DNA from: Bacteroidota bacterium
GTDB lineage: Bacteria > Bacteroidota > Bacteroidia > UKL13-3
NCBI GenBank assembly: GCA_027491085.1
Contig: JAIXWW010000009.1
Coordinates: forward strand, 1-64,000
Length of the DNA: 64,000 nt
Direction: 5' to 3'
Position numbers and translations under genes: made by a program
The notes under the pieces: model-generated
Database searches by the model: none
What the model was told of the DNA's origin: nothing
What the model saw: only the letters and a program-made list of their open reading frames with translations
Shown: positions 35,155 to 45,406 of the stretch, one piece after another
How positions within the stretch are numbered: the first letter of the stretch is position 1
How the letters are laid out: the number at the start of each line of letters is the position of its first letter

Positions 35155-38100
35155 TTAAAACTGAACTGATACTCCAATACGAGTTAAACGCGGTAATAAA
35201 AATCTATCCGGGTTAACCAATCTTGTATTATATAAGTCAATAAAAGATTGTGCATTGGTTGCAGTCCTAATTTGATCTGCAGCAAATGGCGATGACAAAT
35301 ACCCATCATTATATGCACTACCTGTATATCTAAATACTCCCGTAACATTAGCAGCATTTAACAAGTTGGTCATGGTAAAGAAAACACGCATTCTATATTC
35401 TTTAACTCTTGCTCCTGCACGCTCATTTTTTATGGTAAAATTCTTATCTATATTTAAATCAATGTTAAATTGGGCAGGCAAATTAGCCCCATTAGGAGTT
35501 CCTTTAATTGGGCTTCTGGTAACAACGCCATTTTGAACGCCTGGAGTTGCTATCAAATCTTGTGTATAAGGACGACCTGAGTAAGCAGAGAATATAAAGT
35601 TAAAACCCGCATTTTCTAAAATTTTCTTACCTGCTACAATAGGACCATCATATTTTTTACCATCCTTGTAGTGGAAATCAAAATTAGTTTTGAATGTATG
35701 GCGTGTATCATAATCTAGTGGGAAAATCGTTCTATTATTTGGCAATCCAGCTGCAATTAATGCAGCACTTGAACCTACTCCTGATCCAGTTCCATCAGCA
35801 AATTGCAATTGGTAATTGGCATCTACATTTATATTACCCATATCAATTAACTTATATTCTAATCCAATTGATTTAACGGTTGAGAAATCAAGGTTCCCTA
35901 CTGAAGTATATGTGTTCGGCCAAGCTTGCACAAAACTATATAGTGTTGTCATATTTCTATTTTCACGGTATGATGCAATGATACCAATTGCAGAGTTTTT
36001 TCCAATTTGTTGACGGAAACCAATCTCATAATCGGTAACAGAAGTCATTTTCAAATCGGGATTTGCAATTGTACCTGTTAATCTGTTTGACAAATAAAAA
36101 TAATCATCAATTTGTGCCACATTGCTACTTGGTCTCTGAGTTAGAATATCATAAGTACCATAGAATTGTGATGAAGTGCTAATAGGAAACGAGAACCACA
36201 CGCGAGGTAAAATTTTCACATCCGGTACATAATCTTTGAATGATTCCGCAGTTGGCGTTTTGGGATTTTTAGCATCTACCACATAAGGAACGTTTTGGCT
36301 AGTTCCTGCTGCACGTTGAATAGCTGCCGGATCCGAAACAGGATTACCGTTTTTATCGTACCATTTGTTACCATCTCTATAACCCGCCACACCATAAGAT
36401 GATGTTGAATTAAAATTATCTGTATTGATATATACTTTCCAATTATCCTTTACAATATCTGGAATAGCATCAGCTTTCATATTAGCTAAATTGCCCTGAC
36501 GAACTTCACCAGCTGTATAAATTGGAACCATTGAATAAGGGTCGCGTAATACCAATTGATTTGCATCAAAACGTTCCACACGAACACCAACTCTTAAAAT
36601 TAAATCTTTAAATTGGAATTTATCTTGAATCCAAGCTGCCGCATAAACAGGTTGGTAAGCAGGCAAAATTCTGTTTTTGAAAAATTCATTGATACCAGGT
36701 TTTCCTGAAACCTCATTTCCTAAATGATCGTATCCAAAATAACCAACATATGAATTACCATTGTTCAATAACTCATTGGCTGAAAACATATTTAAATTAT
36801 ATGTTCCTGGTGAATAAGAATTCACATCTAAATAGGTTTGGTCTGTAATAGCATTTCCATTATTATCAGTGGCTCCTTGGCTAATTAATTTAGCTCTTAA
36901 ATTTTTATCAAACTCAGTTTGTTCAGACGCTACAATTCTGCGGTTAAAGGTAATGGTATCCTGAAAAACACCATTTGCATCAAATTTAGCAGTTCCAATT
37001 GTGTCAAGACTTGCAAGCTGACGATTAGCTAATAGTGGCATTAACTGCCATAAATTCCCTGCAGATAGATTGTAACTACGTTGGAAACGTTGCTCATAAG
37101 TTAAACCAAACTGTAAATTATGCTTAGCCTTCAAATTTCTTCGAGGTGCTACTGAAGCATTTGATTCCAAATAAACAATATAATTTTCATATAAACCCTT
37201 TGAATAACCTGTTTGAACATCGGCCAAATTACCCCACATTCCAGAATAGATTGATATTGGATCATCACCATTTACCAAAGCACCTAAACCTCTTAAATTA
37301 TTTGTATTATTAAAACTATTAACACCATAATAATTAAGATATGCTTGTGTATAATTTCCTCTTAAAGTATTGAAATCAGCCTTTTGAAAAGTTAAAGCTG
37401 AGTCCCTTAATCCAGTTTGACGAGTATAACCTGTTAAATACATTTTTCTACCATCTTGCAATGTAATGGTATCAGCAGGTTGTCCAAATGTTTTTCTAAC
37501 AGTAGTGTAACTAGGAACTTTATAGGTTTTAAATGTACCTACATATCCATATTTAAAGAAATCTTTTCCATGATTGGCATCAAAAGATTCTGAATAATTA
37601 CGCTCATAACTTACACGAACTGTATAATAAGCATCCGAAATTTTTACTCCTTTAGTTATAGCCGCTTCTAATCTTGCTTTAGCAGTATCCTCTTTTTTAT
37701 TAAACAATTGGGTAAACTGTAAATAAACTAATCCTCTGTAACCTTGCGTAACGGAATTGTTAGCAGAATTTAACAATGAATAATAGCTACTCCAATTGTT
37801 TTGTGAGAAGAATTGAGCTTGGTAGCCCAACTTAAAGTTCATATTATTACTAGGTTGGTAATTAAAATTACCACTTGTGTTGATATTATAAGCTGCTACA
37901 TTTTGGCGATAATCTACTTTTTCTAGATCACCTTTGGTTAAAAATTCGGCTGCTGGAACTAAAGTTCCTAAAGCATTAGGACGAACTGGAGTTGCTTCCA
38001 ATTCTTTCATTTTAGCATCTTTAACCTTATAAACATCCACAGCTGGCAATCCAGGATCCAAAGAATAAAAACCTCTTACAGAATTAGTAAAACCAATCAA

Positions 38101-38919
38101 TACTTTTTCTCTTTCTCTGTTTCCCTTGTCTTTTAACATTATTGGACCGGAAATGAAAGTAGTAAATTCATTGGTGTGTGAATTATCTAAATAACCATAA
38201 AAAGGAGAGGCAGTTCTGTACTCTAAAAAACGAACCCAATTTTTAGTTGGAGCCTTGGTAGTAGCACTAATGGCACCACCAGTAAAATCACCATAAGAGG
38301 CAGGAGTTCCACCTGTAATTACTTCTAAATTTTCAATGGCATTAGCAGGTAAATTGATACCTGTTACACGCACACCATCAATATAATAAGCTGTATTTTC
38401 AGCACGAGAACCACGAATATTTGGAGCTCCTCCACCCCTTGAATCAACACCACGAGAAATACCAGCAATGGCATTTAAATTTTGAGTTCCTTGCTTATTA
38501 ATATTTTTAAAATTATTTTGGTTAGGATCGTCCTTGTCAATCAATTGTACCTTATCTCTAACCACAAGTGTTCCCAAAGTAGTAGCACTACTTTGGCTCA
38601 AAGAAATTGTCCTTGAGGTAATTTTGTTATCACCTCTTACAGGAACATCTTCTAACTTTGCTTTTTGATAACCTGTAAATGAAACAGTAATATCATAATT
38701 ACCAGATGGAATTGCTGTAAATTCAAACTCACCATCCTTATCGGTTGTTTTAGATTTTTTAATTCCTCCCCCACCTTCAATGGTTACAACCGCGAAATCT
38801 ACTGGCTTCTTGGTAACTCCGTCAATTACTTTACCATCTAATACTCCCAAGTTTGATTGGGCAGTAGCAATGGCAGAAAGGCCTATTAAGGCCGCTAATA
38901 ATAAATATATCCTTCTCAT
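35155..38919 (-). CDS. TonB-dependent receptor with carboxypeptidase-like N-domain
   Basis: A 1254-residue outer-membrane receptor. After a signal peptide (LSAIATAQ) comes the carboxypeptidase regulatory-like domain (KVIDGVTKKPVDFAVVTIEG, PSGNYDITVSFTGYQK), then the plug (GAPNIRGSRAENTAYYIDGV; VITGGTPASYGDFTGGAISA), and a long barrel ending in TRIGVSVQF with terminal Phe. It should import or bind a large ligand using TonB energy. It lacks an adjacent SusD; instead it is followed by a T9SS cargo and a PorV-like gene, so it belongs to the SprA/'cargo' type surface cluster and not to a polysaccharide locus. Confidence 0.9.
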   Translation of the reverse strand: MRRIYLLLAALIGLSAIATAQSNLGVLDGKVIDGVTKKPVDFAVVTIEGGGGIKKSKTTDKDGEFEFTAIPSGNYDITVSFTGYQKAKLEDVPVRGDNKITSRTISLSQSSATTLGTLVVRDKVQLIDKDDPNQNNFKNINKQGTQNLNAIAGISRGVDSRGGGAPNIRGSRAENTAYYIDGVRVTGINLPANAIENLEVITGGTPASYGDFTGGAISATTKAPTKNWVRFLEYRTASPFYGYLDNSHTNEFTTFISGPIMLKDKGNREREKVLIGFTNSVRGFYSLDPGLPAVDVYKVKDAKMKELEATPVRPNALGTLVPAAEFLTKGDLEKVDYRQNVAAYNINTSGNFNYQPSNNMNFKLGYQAQFFSQNNWSSYYSLLNSANNSVTQGYRGLVYLQFTQLFNKKEDTAKARLEAAITKGVKISDAYYTVRVSYERNYSESFDANHGKDFFKYGYVGTFKTYKVPSYTTVRKTFGQPADTITLQDGRKMYLTGYTRQTGLRDSALTFQKADFNTLRGNYTQAYLNYYGVNSFNNTNNLRGLGALVNGDDPISIYSGMWGNLADVQTGYSKGLYENYIVYLESNASVAPRRNLKAKHNLQFGLTYEQRFQRSYNLSAGNLWQLMPLLANRQLASLDTIGTAKFDANGVFQDTITFNRRIVASEQTEFDKNLRAKLISQGATDNNGNAITDQTYLDVNSYSPGTYNLNMFSANELLNNGNSYVGYFGYDHLGNEVSGKPGINEFFKNRILPAYQPVYAAAWIQDKFQFKDLILRVGVRVERFDANQLVLRDPYSMVPIYTAGEVRQGNLANMKADAIPDIVKDNWKVYINTDNFNSTSSYGVAGYRDGNKWYDKNGNPVSDPAAIQRAAGTSQNVPYVVDAKNPKTPTAESFKDYVPDVKILPRVWFSFPISTSSQFYGTYDILTQRPSSNVAQIDDYFYLSNRLTGTIANPDLKMTSVTDYEIGFRQQIGKNSAIGIIASYRENRNMTTLYSFVQAWPNTYTSVGNLDFSTVKSIGLEYKLIDMGNINVDANYQLQFADGTGSGVGSSAALIAAGLPNNRTIFPLDYDTRHTFKTNFDFHYKDGKKYDGPIVAGKKILENAGFNFIFSAYSGRPYTQDLIATPGVQNGVVTRSPIKGTPNGANLPAQFNIDLNIDKNFTIKNERAGARVKEYRMRVFFTMTNLLNAANVTGVFRYTGSAYNDGYLSSPFAADQIRTATNAQSFIDLYNTRLVNPDRFLLPRLTRIGVSVQF

Positions 38920-39034
38920 GTAAATGTTTGTTACAAATTATTAATTGGATTGATTTTAAGAGCGTAAATTAAATGGGTTTTCTTCAATAAATCAAACATC
39001 ACCCAAAATAGCCGCTCAAGTAATTTTATTGTGC

Positions 39035-39961
39035 TTATTTTAAGTCAGTTAATTTTAAGAGTATGGATTGCGCAATTTTTTCATAGCTCTCAAAAGTCCA
39101 ACCGGCAATATGCGGTGATAAAACTACTTTTTTGTTGTTTATAAGGTAGTCAAAATCTTTTTGCTGCTGGTTGCTTAGGTTATTTATTTTTTCGTTTTCC
39201 AATACATCAAAACAAGCTCCCTTTATTTTATTAACTTTCAGTAATTCAATTGTTTCAGGCATATTTACTACCTCTCCACGGCACATATTTAATAGGTAAA
39301 TATTTTTTTTAAATTGTTTAAAAAAACTTGCATTCACCCAATTTTTGGTTTCTAAAGTAAGCGGAACATGAAGCGATAAAATGTCACTTTCTTCAAAAAT
39401 TTGCTCCAAAGTTGCCTCTTGCGCATTTTGGTTAGAATAATTTTCCAAATATTTATCATATGCCAAAATTTTCACCTCAAAACCGGCTAATTTTTTTGCA
39501 AATGCTTTTCCTGTGTTTCCAAAACCAATAATTCCAACCGTTTTTCCATTTAATTCATAACCTCTATTGCCTTCTCTATCCCAAATTTTATTTCTTACCT
39601 CAAAATCGGCTTTGGCTAAATTACGCATTAAACCTAATAGCATGCCCAAAGTATGCTCACCAACAGCATCGGCATTGGCTTGCCCAGCATTAAAACAATA
39701 AATTCCTCTTTGATTGGCTAAATCCAAATCAATATTGTCCAACCCGCTGCCTGCTCGTGCAATAATTTTTAAATTTGGAGCAGCAGCAAAAATTTCTTTA
39801 TTAATTAAAGTTTTGGTACGCACCACCAAAACCCCAAAAGGTGCAATTATTTGTAAAATTTCGTTCCTATTAATAGTAGGCAAATAAGTTACTTCATAAC
39901 CAATTTTCTCCAATCCTTCTGTTAATAAACTACTTACATCGTCAATAATGAGTACTTTCAC
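39035..39961 (-). CDS. D-isomer 2-hydroxyacid dehydrogenase (phosphoglycerate dehydrogenase-like)
   Basis: A 308-residue NAD-dependent dehydrogenase: catalytic domain with LKIIARAGSGLDNIDLDLA, Rossmann fold GIIGFGNTGKAFAKKL, catalytic region LLNMCRGEVVN (Arg) and the active-site LSPHIAGWTFES (His). It lacks the C-terminal ACT domain of long SerA proteins. Candidate substrates are 3-phosphoglycerate or another 2-hydroxyacid; no serC/serB neighbour helps. Confidence 0.86.
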   Translation of the reverse strand: MKVLIIDDVSSLLTEGLEKIGYEVTYLPTINRNEILQIIAPFGVLVVRTKTLINKEIFAAAPNLKIIARAGSGLDNIDLDLANQRGIYCFNAGQANADAVGEHTLGMLLGLMRNLAKADFEVRNKIWDREGNRGYELNGKTVGIIGFGNTGKAFAKKLAGFEVKILAYDKYLENYSNQNAQEATLEQIFEESDILSLHVPLTLETKNWVNASFFKQFKKNIYLLNMCRGEVVNMPETIELLKVNKIKGACFDVLENEKINNLSNQQQKDFDYLINNKKVVLSPHIAGWTFESYEKIAQSILLKLTDLK

Positions 39962-40120
39962 TGCTGCAATAAAGTTAATTTAATAATGAAAATAAATTGA
40001 TTTATAGCATATGCCTGATAATCTATTAATTACAAAAAATCAATGATTGAAGATTATTTGTGGCTAACAATTTCTTAAAACATTTTTCCCTGAAACGCTT
40101 TATTAAATGAAACAATTAAT

Positions 40121-40750
40121 ATGATTCAACTGCTTACTTCTGATTTTGAAAAACTAGAAAAACAAAAACGCACCAATTTAATCAATTGCCTTTCCGGTTT
40201 AAGGGCTGCTAACTTAATTGGTACTATTAATAATACCCGAAAAAGTAATTTGGCTATTTTTAACTCGGTTAATCATATTGGTGCCAATCCGCCATTAATG
40301 GGTTTTATTCAAAGACCAGCTAGTGTTGAGAGACATACCTATGAAAATATAAAAAGTACAAGATGTTTTACCATTAACCATGTAAACGAAAATATATACA
40401 AACAAGCCCATCAAACTGCTGCCCGATTTGGAGAAAATGTAAGCGAATTTGAAAAAACTGGCCTTAACGAATTTTACTCAAACATAATTAAAGCACCATA
40501 CGTAACTGAAAGTTTGGTTAAAATAGGTTTAACCTTTGAAGAAGAAGTTTTAATTAAATCAAATAATACCATTTTAGTAATTGGCCGAGTGGTAGAACTG
40601 ATTATTAACGAAGATTTTTTAACTGAAGAATATTTACTTGATTTAAGTAAAACCAAAAGCATTGCCGTTCAAGGTTTAGAAACTTATTACAAAGCAGAAA
40701 AAATAGCTAAATTGCCTTACGCCAAGCCTGATTTGAACATTTTAACTTAA
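40121..40750 (+). CDS. Flavin reductase-like FMN-binding protein
   Basis: A 209-residue split-barrel protein of the flavin reductase family: LSGLRAANLIGTINNTRKSN, FNSVNHIGANPPLMGFIQRP, HTYENIKSTRCFTINHVNEN, then ILVIGRVVELIINED. These are the usual FMN/flavin-binding strands. It likely supplies reduced flavin or oxidises a small substrate. It precedes lpxK by 69 bases. Confidence 0.86.
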   Translation: MIQLLTSDFEKLEKQKRTNLINCLSGLRAANLIGTINNTRKSNLAIFNSVNHIGANPPLMGFIQRPASVERHTYENIKSTRCFTINHVNENIYKQAHQTAARFGENVSEFEKTGLNEFYSNIIKAPYVTESLVKIGLTFEEEVLIKSNNTILVIGRVVELIINEDFLTEEYLLDLSKTKSIAVQGLETYYKAEKIAKLPYAKPDLNILT

Positions 40751-40819
40751 CCGAAAATATTTGCCTGCATAATTTGAGTTAATTACTCTTATTTTTTTTA
40801 GCTAATATCGAAGCCAAAT

Positions 40820-41896
40820 ATGATTTTAGCATTACGAATATTAGCTGCGCCTTTTGCGCTGCTATATGGTTTTATTTTATTTATAAGAAACTGGTGTTAC
40901 AGTGCAGGATTATTGCCCGAAACATCTTTTGAGCTACCGATTATTAATGTAGGTAATTTGGCTTTTGGAGGAACAGGAAAAACTCCACATATTGAATATT
41001 TGATAAAATTACTTAAGCCTACACACAAAGTAGCTATTTTAAGCCGAGGCTATAAACGCAAAACCATTGGTTATTTTTTTGCAACCAATGAAAGTAGCGC
41101 CACCGAAATTGGCGATGAGCCAAGACAAATAAAACAAAAATTTAAAGACGAAATTCATCTTGCCGTTAGCGAAAACAGGGTTATTGGCGTGCCAAACTTA
41201 CTTTTTGATGCGGAGGATACAGATGTAATTTTATTGGATGATGCTTTTCAACACAGAGCTATAAAAGCGGGATTGAATATTTTATTAACCGATTATAATA
41301 ATTTATTTACCCAAGATTATTTAACTCCAGCGGGCACTTTGCGCGAATACAGAGCAGGCTATAAACGCGCTGATATTATTATAGTTACCAAATGTAATTC
41401 AGATTTACAGCAAACGGAAAAAGATAAAATTAAAGCACAAATAAAACCTTTAGCACACCAACAAGTATTTTTTAGCTACCAAAAATATGATGATTTGGTG
41501 CCTTACTTTATTAGAAACATTGAAAATCAAATAAACCTTAAAAATACTGATATTCTAATGTTTAGCGGAATTGCTAAAGCCGATAGTTTTGAAAATTATT
41601 TGGAGCAAAATGTCCGTAAAGTATTAACTGCTTGGCGCTTTGGCGATCATCATGATTTTACAAAGGAAGAAATTACCAAACTTTTAGCTGAATTTGATAA
41701 ATACGAATCGGAAAATAAAATATTAGTAAGTACCGAAAAAGATGCCATGCGCTTGCAAACCGATGAGTTCAAAGATTTGCTAAAAAATTATCCTATTTAT
41801 TATTTGCCTTTGCAAGTGGCATTTTTCGAAAATGATAAAGAAAAATTTAACCAAACCATTTTAAATTATGTTGAACAAAATAAACGAAGCTACTAA
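40820..41896 (+). CDS. lpxK: Tetraacyldisaccharide 4'-kinase
   Basis: LpxK phosphorylates the 4' position of the lipid A disaccharide precursor at the inner membrane. The 358-residue protein has an N-terminal membrane anchor (ILRILAAPFALLYGFILFI), the P-loop NVGNLAFGGTGKTPHIEYL, the HRAIKAGLNILL block and YRADIIIVTKC. Its last 29 bases overlap the start of punA, so translation is coupled, although lipid A and purine salvage are unrelated. Confidence 0.94.
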   Translation: MILALRILAAPFALLYGFILFIRNWCYSAGLLPETSFELPIINVGNLAFGGTGKTPHIEYLIKLLKPTHKVAILSRGYKRKTIGYFFATNESSATEIGDEPRQIKQKFKDEIHLAVSENRVIGVPNLLFDAEDTDVILLDDAFQHRAIKAGLNILLTDYNNLFTQDYLTPAGTLREYRAGYKRADIIIVTKCNSDLQQTEKDKIKAQIKPLAHQQVFFSYQKYDDLVPYFIRNIENQINLKNTDILMFSGIAKADSFENYLEQNVRKVLTAWRFGDHHDFTKEEITKLLAEFDKYESENKILVSTEKDAMRLQTDEFKDLLKNYPIYYLPLQVAFFENDKEKFNQTILNYVEQNKRSY

Positions 41897-42671
41897 TTAT
41901 ATTCTTTCAAAAACTGCCATAAAACCTGAAACTGGTATTATTTTAGGAACTGGTTTGGGGGCTTTGGTTAACGATTGCGAAGTGGTAAATACCATCAATT
42001 ATGAGGATATTCCACATTTTCCTATAAGCACGGTTGAAAGCCATAAAGGCAAACTAATTTTTGGCTATTTAAATAAAAAACCTGTGGTAATTATGCAAGG
42101 TAGGTTTCATTATTACGAAGGCTACAGTATGCAAGAAGTTACTTTTCCGGTAAGGGTTTTAAAATTTTTAGGCATAAATAAACTATTAATAAGCAATGCT
42201 GCGGGTGGATTGAACCGAAATTATCAAGTAAGCGAACTAATGCTGATAAATGATCATATTAATTTATTGCCCGAATCGCCATTAAGAGGAAAACATTACC
42301 GTGAGTTTGGAGACAGATTTCCTGATATGTGCGAACCATACAACAAAACATTGCGCGAGAAAGCTTTAAATATTGCAACGCAAAATAATATAAAACTACA
42401 TGAAGGTTGTTACGCATCGGTACAAGGACCAGCTTTAGAAACCAAAGCTGAGTATAAAATGCTTAGCATAATGGGCGCTGATGCTGTTGGAATGAGTACT
42501 GTTCCCGAGGTTTTGGTGGCTGTACAAATGAAATTAGCTGTTTGTGCCATTTCGGTTATTACAGATTTAGGATTTCCTGAAACTTTAAAACCAGTAAGTT
42601 TAGAAAAAATAATTGCAGCCGCTAATAAAGCTGAACCGCAATTGAGTAAATTATTTATGGAGTTGGTATAA
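41868..42671 (+). CDS. punA: Purine nucleoside phosphorylase
   Basis: A 267-residue trimeric-type PNP: IILGTGLGALVNDCE near the N-terminus, STVESHKGKLIFGYL, MQGRFHYYEGYSMQEVTFPV, and the substrate-binding YASVQGPALETKAEYKM with GADAVGMSTVPEVLVA. It phosphorolyses purine nucleosides for salvage. The ATG lies within lpxK, giving a 29-base overlap. Confidence 0.94.
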   Translation: MLNKINEATNYILSKTAIKPETGIILGTGLGALVNDCEVVNTINYEDIPHFPISTVESHKGKLIFGYLNKKPVVIMQGRFHYYEGYSMQEVTFPVRVLKFLGINKLLISNAAGGLNRNYQVSELMLINDHINLLPESPLRGKHYREFGDRFPDMCEPYNKTLREKALNIATQNNIKLHEGCYASVQGPALETKAEYKMLSIMGADAVGMSTVPEVLVAVQMKLAVCAISVITDLGFPETLKPVSLEKIIAAANKAEPQLSKLFMELV

Positions 42672-42858
42672 TTTTTTTGAGATTTTCTCGATAACTCCTA
42701 AAATGTTGCCTTGGTTTGATAGGAAGTTACACAGAAAGAGTTCCTTTTATATATAGCAAAAAATAATTTTATAAAATTAGTGTATTATGTGTTGCAAATC
42801 AATTTATGAAGTATTTTTTCATTCAAAAAACTAAGTTGGTGTTTTAATTCAGAACTCC
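42672..42858. other. Intergenic leader before the pyrophosphatase gene
   Basis: About 190 bases, AT-rich, without a hairpin terminator that I can see after punA and without an RNA gene. The promoter for the pyrophosphatase lies at its right end. Confidence 0.5.
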
Positions 42859-42866
42859 TATTTTCG
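42836..42866 (+). promoter_or_regulatory. Predicted promoter of the membrane pyrophosphatase gene
   Basis: A -33 TTG (42836-42838) followed after 20 bases by TATTTTCG (42859-42866) fits the Bacteroidota pattern, and the box continues CACG as in aspS. It is 33 bases before the ATG. Confidence 0.55.
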
Positions 42867-42899
42867 CACGATTTTAAAAATTAGAGACATAAAGAAAGA

Positions 42900-45329
42900 A
42901 TGGAAAATGTAATTTACTTAGTTCCCGCCTTGGGAGTTATTGGCCTTATTGTAATGGCCATTAAAAGTGCTTGGGTAAACAAGCAAGATGCTGGTGACAA
43001 AAACATGCAAGAATTAGCAGGTTATATTGCCGATGGTGCAATGGCATTTTTAAAAGCTGAATGGAAAGTATTAAGTATTTTCGTAGTATTTGCTGCGGCT
43101 TTATTGGCTTATTCAGGAACAATTCACGAAGTTAATGGAAAAGCAATCCACTCAAGTTGGATTATTTCTATTTCATTTATAATTGGTGCAGTATTTTCGG
43201 CAACTGCCGGATACATTGGTATGAAAGTAGCTACAAAAGCTAACGTTCGTACTACACAAGCTGCACGTACAAGTTTAAAACAAGCCTTAAAAGTTTCATT
43301 TACTGGTGGAACTGTAATGGGTTTAGGAGTGGCTGGTTTAGCTGTTTTAGGTTTAGGAGGATTATTCATTGTTTTCTTAACCATTTTTGCTGATTTAGGC
43401 GAAAACACAGTTATTACTGCTATCGAAGTATTAACAGGCTTCTCATTAGGAGCAGAATCAATTGCTTTATTTGCACGTGTGGGTGGTGGTATTTACACCA
43501 AAGCTGCTGACGTTGGAGCTGACTTAGTAGGAAAAGTAGAAGCTGGAATTCCTGAAGATGACGTTCGTAATCCTGCAACTATTGCCGATAACGTGGGTGA
43601 TAACGTAGGTGACGTTGCTGGTATGGGTGCCGATTTATTTGGTTCATACGTAGCAACTATTTTGGCTACTATGGTTTTAGGCCAAGAAATTAAAGTTACT
43701 GATAATTTTGGAGGTATGTCGCCTATTTTATTACCAATGGTAATTTGTGGTTTAGGTATTTTATTTTCTATTGTTGGAACTTGGTTTGTTACTATTAAAG
43801 ACGATAAATCAAATGTACAAAACGCTTTAAATTTAGGTAACTGGTCTTCAATGATTTTGACAGTAGTAGCCTCTTATTTTATTGTAAATTGGATGTTGCC
43901 TGAAACTTTAAACTTACGTGGTTATGAGTTTTCTAAATTAAATGTGTTTTTAGCTATAGTTGTTGGAACAGTTGTAGGTGCTATTATGAGTATTGTAACT
44001 GAATATTACACAGCAATGGGTAAAGGTCCAGTTTTATCAATTATTCAACAATCATCAACAGGACATGCTACTAATATTATTGGTGGTTTATCAGTAGGTA
44101 TGAAATCTACAGTTATTCCTATTTTAACTTTAGCTGGCGGTATCATGGCTTCATACTATTTTGCTGGTTTATATGGTGTAGCAATTGCTGCTGCTGGTAT
44201 GATGGCAACTACTGCTATGCAATTAGCCATTGATGCTTTTGGTCCTATTGCTGATAATGCTGGTGGTATTGCTGAAATGAGCCAATTACCTCCTGAAGTT
44301 CGTGAAAGAACTGATAATTTAGATGCAGTTGGTAATACCACTGCTGCTACAGGAAAAGGATTTGCAATTGCTTCTGCTGCTTTAACTTCGTTAGCATTAT
44401 TTGCTGCGTTTGTTGGTATTGCTGGAATTGATGCAATTGATATTTATAAAGCAAATGTATTAGCTGGTTTATTTGTTGGTGGAATGATTCCATTTATTTT
44501 CTCAGCATTATGTATTCAAGCAGTTGGTAAAGCAGCTATGGATATGGTTCAAGAAGTTAGACGTCAGTTCCGCGAAATTCCAGGAATTATGGAATACAAA
44601 GCTAAACCTGAATACGAAAAATGTGTAGCTATTTCTACTCAAGCTTCTATCCGCGAAATGATGTTGCCAGGCGCTATTGCTTTAATTACACCAGTTATTG
44701 TTGGTTTTATTTTTGGACCAGAAGTATTAGGTGGATTATTAGCAGGTGTTACTGTTAGTGGTGTGTTAATGGGAATTTTCCAAAGCAACGCAGGTGGTGC
44801 TTGGGATAATGCTAAAAAATCGTTCGAAAAAGGTGTAATGATTAATGGCGAAATGTTCTACAAAAAATCGGAGCCACACAAAGCTTCAGTAACTGGTGAT
44901 ACAGTAGGTGATCCTTTCAAAGATACTTCAGGACCATCTATGAATATCTTAATTAAATTAATGTCAATCGTTTCGTTGGTTATTGCTCCTTATATTGCTG
45001 TTCAAGGTGGAATGAAAGCTGATAAAGCTGGAATGGTAAATGGTGCAAAAACAGAATGCTGCGATATGGATTCAGTAGATATGAGCCATTGCGATATGAT
45101 GGGCAATTGCGATATGGAAAAATGCATGACCATGACCAAAGAAGAATGTGCTGCTTATTGCGATAGCATGCAATGCTCTCCTGAGCAAAAAGCTATGTGC
45201 CAAAGCATGTACGGTGCTGATGGTAAATTTGATATGGCTAAATGTAAAGCAATGTGCAAAGAAAGCGCTGGTAAGGAAAAGAAAGCTTGCTGCGCTGAAG
45301 GCGAAGAGCATGGACACGATAAAAAGTAA
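42900..45329 (+). CDS. hppA: Ion-translocating membrane pyrophosphatase with Cys/Met-rich C-terminal tail
   Basis: An 809-residue integral protein with about 16 helices that couples PPi hydrolysis to Na+ or H+ export. The PPi-binding motifs are [31 protein letters not shown] and the C-terminal [19 protein letters not shown] has Ala at the position that is Lys in K+-independent enzymes, so this is a K+-dependent type. Residues 712-809 are an extension not normal for the family, with 13 Cys and 12 Met, many in CDM, MC or KC steps, and HGHDKK at the end. In the known topology the C-terminus is on the periplasmic side, so the tail would be a metal-binding appendage there. Confidence 0.93.
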   Translation: MENVIYLVPALGVIGLIVMAIKSAWVNKQDAGDKNMQELAGYIADGAMAFLKAEWKVLSIFVVFAAALLAYSGTIHEVNGKAIHSSWIISISFIIGAVFSATAGYIGMKVATKANVRTTQAARTSLKQALKVSFTGGTVMGLGVAGLAVLGLGGLFIVFLTIFADLGENTVITAIEVLTGFSLGAESIALFARVGGGIYTKAADVGADLVGKVEAGIPEDDVRNPATIADNVGDNVGDVAGMGADLFGSYVATILATMVLGQEIKVTDNFGGMSPILLPMVICGLGILFSIVGTWFVTIKDDKSNVQNALNLGNWSSMILTVVASYFIVNWMLPETLNLRGYEFSKLNVFLAIVVGTVVGAIMSIVTEYYTAMGKGPVLSIIQQSSTGHATNIIGGLSVGMKSTVIPILTLAGGIMASYYFAGLYGVAIAAAGMMATTAMQLAIDAFGPIADNAGGIAEMSQLPPEVRERTDNLDAVGNTTAATGKGFAIASAALTSLALFAAFVGIAGIDAIDIYKANVLAGLFVGGMIPFIFSALCIQAVGKAAMDMVQEVRRQFREIPGIMEYKAKPEYEKCVAISTQASIREMMLPGAIALITPVIVGFIFGPEVLGGLLAGVTVSGVLMGIFQSNAGGAWDNAKKSFEKGVMINGEMFYKKSEPHKASVTGDTVGDPFKDTSGPSMNILIKLMSIVSLVIAPYIAVQGGMKADKAGMVNGAKTECCDMDSVDMSHCDMMGNCDMEKCMTMTKEECAAYCDSMQCSPEQKAMCQSMYGADGKFDMAKCKAMCKESAGKEKKACCAEGEEHGHDKK

Positions 45330-45354
45330 TTAAACATTATAAAGTTTACAAAAC

Positions 45355-45384
45355 AAAAAAACACGCCCTAGAGCGTGTTTTTTT
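45355..45384. terminator. Bidirectional terminator between the pyrophosphatase gene and recA
   Basis: AAAAAACACGC (ending 45366) pairs with GCGTGTTTTTT (from 45373) around a 6-base loop. The A-rich and T-rich flanks allow termination from both convergent genes. Confidence 0.87.
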
Positions 45385-45406
45385 GTTTAACATATCTTAT
45401 TAATTA

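Noticed and set aside
45072..45364. Antisense Cys/His-rich ORFs under the pyrophosphatase tail
   Set aside because: They are mirror images of the Cys/Met codon repeats of the sense gene and lie on the wrong strand for any operon.
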